From an uncultured Planctomycetaceae bacterium (GTDB lineage Bacteria; Planctomycetota; Planctomycetia; Pirellulales; Pirellulaceae): DNA of 48,412 bases. Shown here one piece after another: positions 46,429-48,412 of this stretch (its first letter is position 1; the number at the start of each line of letters is the position of its first letter). The notes under the pieces were generated by a model. The model was not told where the DNA came from, ran no database searches, and was given only the letters and a program-made list of their open reading frames with translations. The DNA lies in NCBI GenBank assembly GCA_903863885.1, contig CAIPEB010000002.1:1-48412 (forward strand), read 5' to 3'. A program made the position numbers and the translations under genes.

Positions 46429-48225
46429 ATGAAACGTTTTCGCACTGTTCTTACGACTCTGCTCCTGCTGACCGCGGGCGTCACGTCTTTCGCGGCCGAA
46501 ACGGTCAACGAACCCGGCGGTGCGCCGCGCGGAGCGTGGTTGAAGGACTCGCGTTTCGCGATGTTCGTCCATTGGGGACTGTATTCCGAACTCGGAGGCA
46601 AATGGAACGACAAGACGTATTACGGCATCGCCGAATGGATCATGAATCGCGCCAGGATTCCCGCGGCCGAATACGCACAAGTCGCCGGGCGATTCAATCC
46701 GACCGGATTCAATGCCGACGAGTGGGTGCAGTTGGCCAAGGACGCGGGCATGCGGCACATCATGATCACCTCCAAGCATCACGACGGCTTCGCCATGTTC
46801 AAGTCGGCGGCCAGCCCGTTCAACATCGTGGTTGCTTCGCCTTTTAAGCGCGATCCGATGAAGGAACTGTCCGAGGCCTGCCGCAAGGGAGGCATACGGC
46901 TCGGCTTTTATTACTCGCAGACGCAGGACTGGCACGAACGCGATGCCGTGGGAAATACCTGGGACTGGCCTTCGGAAGGCCGCGATTTCCAGAAGTACCT
47001 CCGGACCAAAGCCGTTCCGCAGATCGAGGAATTGCTGCGAGGATACGGACCGATCGCCGGTGTATGGTTCGACACGCCGGGCCCGATCTCTCCCGAGGAC
47101 TCGAAGAAACTCGTTGACCTCGTGCATCAACTGCAGCCGCAGTGTCTGGTCAACAGCCGCATCGGGAACAACCTGGGCGATTACGATACGCTTGGCGATC
47201 AGGAAATCCCTCGCCTGCCTCGGCCCGGATTGTGGGAGACGCCTGACACGCACAATGACACGTGGGCCTATGCCTGGTACGACCGAAACTGGAAGAGCCC
47301 GCGAGAGATCGCCGAGCGGCTTGTTCGTGTGGTCAGTCGCGGCGGCACGTATATGCTGAATGTCGGCCCGGACGGCAAGGGCCGCATCCCCGAACAATCC
47401 GCGCGGATTCTGCGCACCGTGGGACAGTGGGTGCACGAGCACGAGGAAGCGATTCACGGCACCGACGCCACGCCATTGGGACCGCTGGCCTGGGGCGAAT
47501 GCACCGCACGCGGAAACACGCTTTTTCTGCACGTCTTTCAGTGGCCGGCCGACGGCCGAGTTCTCCTGCCCGGCCTGAAGACAAAAGTGCTCCGCGCACA
47601 ATTGAAACAGGGGACCGAAATCCGCCAATGCGAAGTCCGAGAACTGCCCTCTTCGGATTCGGCAGGCCCTTGCCTCGAGATTGCCTTGCCGGCCAGCCAG
47701 CCGGCGACGTTGATCCCCGTCATCTCGCTGGAACTGTCCGGGCCGGCCGAAGCAAGTCGCGAACAGTTCGTGCTGAATGGCTGCCGCCAGACCCTGGAGG
47801 CCGGCGTGGCAAAACTGAACGCGTGCGAGCTGGAATCCATCGACTGGATGGAGAAATTCGGCGACTGGAAACACGCGCAGTGCGCAGGCCGCTGGCATGG
47901 TTCCGAGAGCGCAGCGACATGGGCATTCCACACCGTCGAACCCGGTTCGTTCTATCTCGACGTCGAATACAGTTGCCCCGCGACCGATGACTACTCCGAG
48001 TGGCGAGTTCGCTGCGGCGAGACCGATTTGACGTTCCCGTTAATCGACAGCGGCGAGCGTCCCATGCGGGAAGGATTCGGCCATACGCTGATGCGTTTCC
48101 GAACTTATCGCGTCGGCGTCGTCGATTTCCCCAAAGCCGGTCTGCATGAACTGCGGTTCGGACCGACCGGCAAAGCAGGCGGCGGCGTCCGAGTTTCGTC
48201 GCTCGTCCTGACTCCAGTCGATTGA
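46429..48225 (+). CDS. GH29 alpha-L-fucosidase with an added C-terminal domain
   Basis: A 598-residue exported protein (signal VLTTLLLLTAGVTSFAAE). The GH29 barrel shows FAMFVHWGLYSELGGKWN, GMRHIMITSKHHDGFAMFKS, LGFYYSQTQDWHE, the nucleophile D215 in VWFDTPGP, and RGGTYMLNVGPDGKGRIP. A beta-sandwich covers about 350-440, and a further module of roughly 150 residues (WHGSESAATWAFHTVEPGSF, SGERPMREGFGHTLM) resembles extra domains found in planctomycete fucosidases. It lies 92 bp after the short GH29 gene. The two proteins differ strongly, so they probably take different linkages. It is the last complete gene in the window. Confidence 0.92.
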   Translation: MKRFRTVLTTLLLLTAGVTSFAAETVNEPGGAPRGAWLKDSRFAMFVHWGLYSELGGKWNDKTYYGIAEWIMNRARIPAAEYAQVAGRFNPTGFNADEWVQLAKDAGMRHIMITSKHHDGFAMFKSAASPFNIVVASPFKRDPMKELSEACRKGGIRLGFYYSQTQDWHERDAVGNTWDWPSEGRDFQKYLRTKAVPQIEELLRGYGPIAGVWFDTPGPISPEDSKKLVDLVHQLQPQCLVNSRIGNNLGDYDTLGDQEIPRLPRPGLWETPDTHNDTWAYAWYDRNWKSPREIAERLVRVVSRGGTYMLNVGPDGKGRIPEQSARILRTVGQWVHEHEEAIHGTDATPLGPLAWGECTARGNTLFLHVFQWPADGRVLLPGLKTKVLRAQLKQGTEIRQCEVRELPSSDSAGPCLEIALPASQPATLIPVISLELSGPAEASREQFVLNGCRQTLEAGVAKLNACELESIDWMEKFGDWKHAQCAGRWHGSESAATWAFHTVEPGSFYLDVEYSCPATDDYSEWRVRCGETDLTFPLIDSGERPMREGFGHTLMRFRTYRVGVVDFPKAGLHELRFGPTGKAGGGVRVSSLVLTPVD

Positions 48226-48313
48226 CAGTAGTAGCCCCGTCTCGAATCGACGCGAAGATCAAGAGTCATCACGGAAATGACATGATGGGGCTTCACCACG
48301 CAGGACGAACACA

Positions 48314-48412
48314 CGATGACCGATGACCGATGACCGATGACCGATGACCGATGACCGATGACCGATGACCGATGACCGATGACCGATGACCGATGACCGA
48401 TGACCGATGACC
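48314..48412. repeat. Pure 7-bp tandem repeat (CGATGAC)n running off the window
   Basis: Fourteen perfect CGATGAC units plus one base run from 48314 to the right edge, so the true length is unknown. The array lies 88 bp after the GH29 stop. The unit complement (GGTCATC) resembles the first block of the 26.6-kb composite array. The lack of variation between units suggests recent slippage or expansion. Confidence 0.9.

Noticed and set aside
1-48412. tRNA or rRNA genes
   Set aside because: No cloverleaf-like T-loop or rRNA-like segment could be recognised by eye; a covariance-model search would settle this.

Overview
The window looks like a piece of a planctomycete chromosome (GC-rich, strong GC bias at third codon positions). 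The evidence is the gene content: a PEP-CTERM protein next to an exosortase-U-like gene, a DUF1549/DUF1553 protein with a planctomycete-type cytochrome c motif paired with a DUF1501 protein, Tat-exported Gfo/Idh/MocA oxidoreductases, a sulfatase, a DUF1080 protein and many secreted carbohydrate-active proteins. No rRNA, tRNA, CRISPR array, transposase or phage gene was seen.

Layout. (1) 1-4345: possible tail of an upstream gene, a PEP-CTERM protein, an exosortase-family membrane protein whose three catalytic positions all appear to be replaced, and a membrane-anchored TPR protein. (2) 4505-5740: an alaA-type aminotransferase on the minus strand. (3) 6006-16573: a plus-strand run of a GxGYxYP-type putative glycoside hydrolase, a Tat oxidoreductase, the DUF1549/DUF1553 and DUF1501 pair, and an MBOAT acyltransferase; a B12-binding radical SAM gene (16577-18532) converges on it. 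(4) 18854-19076: a 223-bp MITE-like palindrome with 19-bp perfect terminal inverted repeats and a 4-bp target duplication. (5) 19145-24090: a minus-strand operon of overlapping genes, in transcription order a DNA-binding-like protein, a P-loop ATPase, a two-helix membrane protein and a sulfatase. The first three are unrecognised and are the best candidate here for an undescribed system. (6) 24507-27612: DUF2157 and GDYXXLXY membrane proteins and a GNAT acetyltransferase.

(7) 27620-48225 is a glycan-degradation region with a fucose theme: a DUF4091/GH123-like protein, a DUF2961/GH172 protein, a secreted FG-GAP protein with an HExxH motif, then in one direction a GH95 alpha-L-fucosidase with an inserted F5/8C-like domain, a beta-helix protein with an embedded CBM6-like domain, a DUF1080 protein, a Tat-exported L-fucose-isomerase-like protein, a second Tat oxidoreductase and two GH29 alpha-L-fucosidases. 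Nearly every product has an export signal. No transporter, SusC/D pair, fucose kinase or aldolase is present, so later steps must be encoded elsewhere.

A family of composite 7-bp tandem repeats, built from blocks such as CCGGATG and CTCCAGA in a fixed order, sits in four intergenic spaces (near 8.45, 9.9, 24.2 and 26.6 kb). A related pure 7-bp array runs off the right edge of the window.
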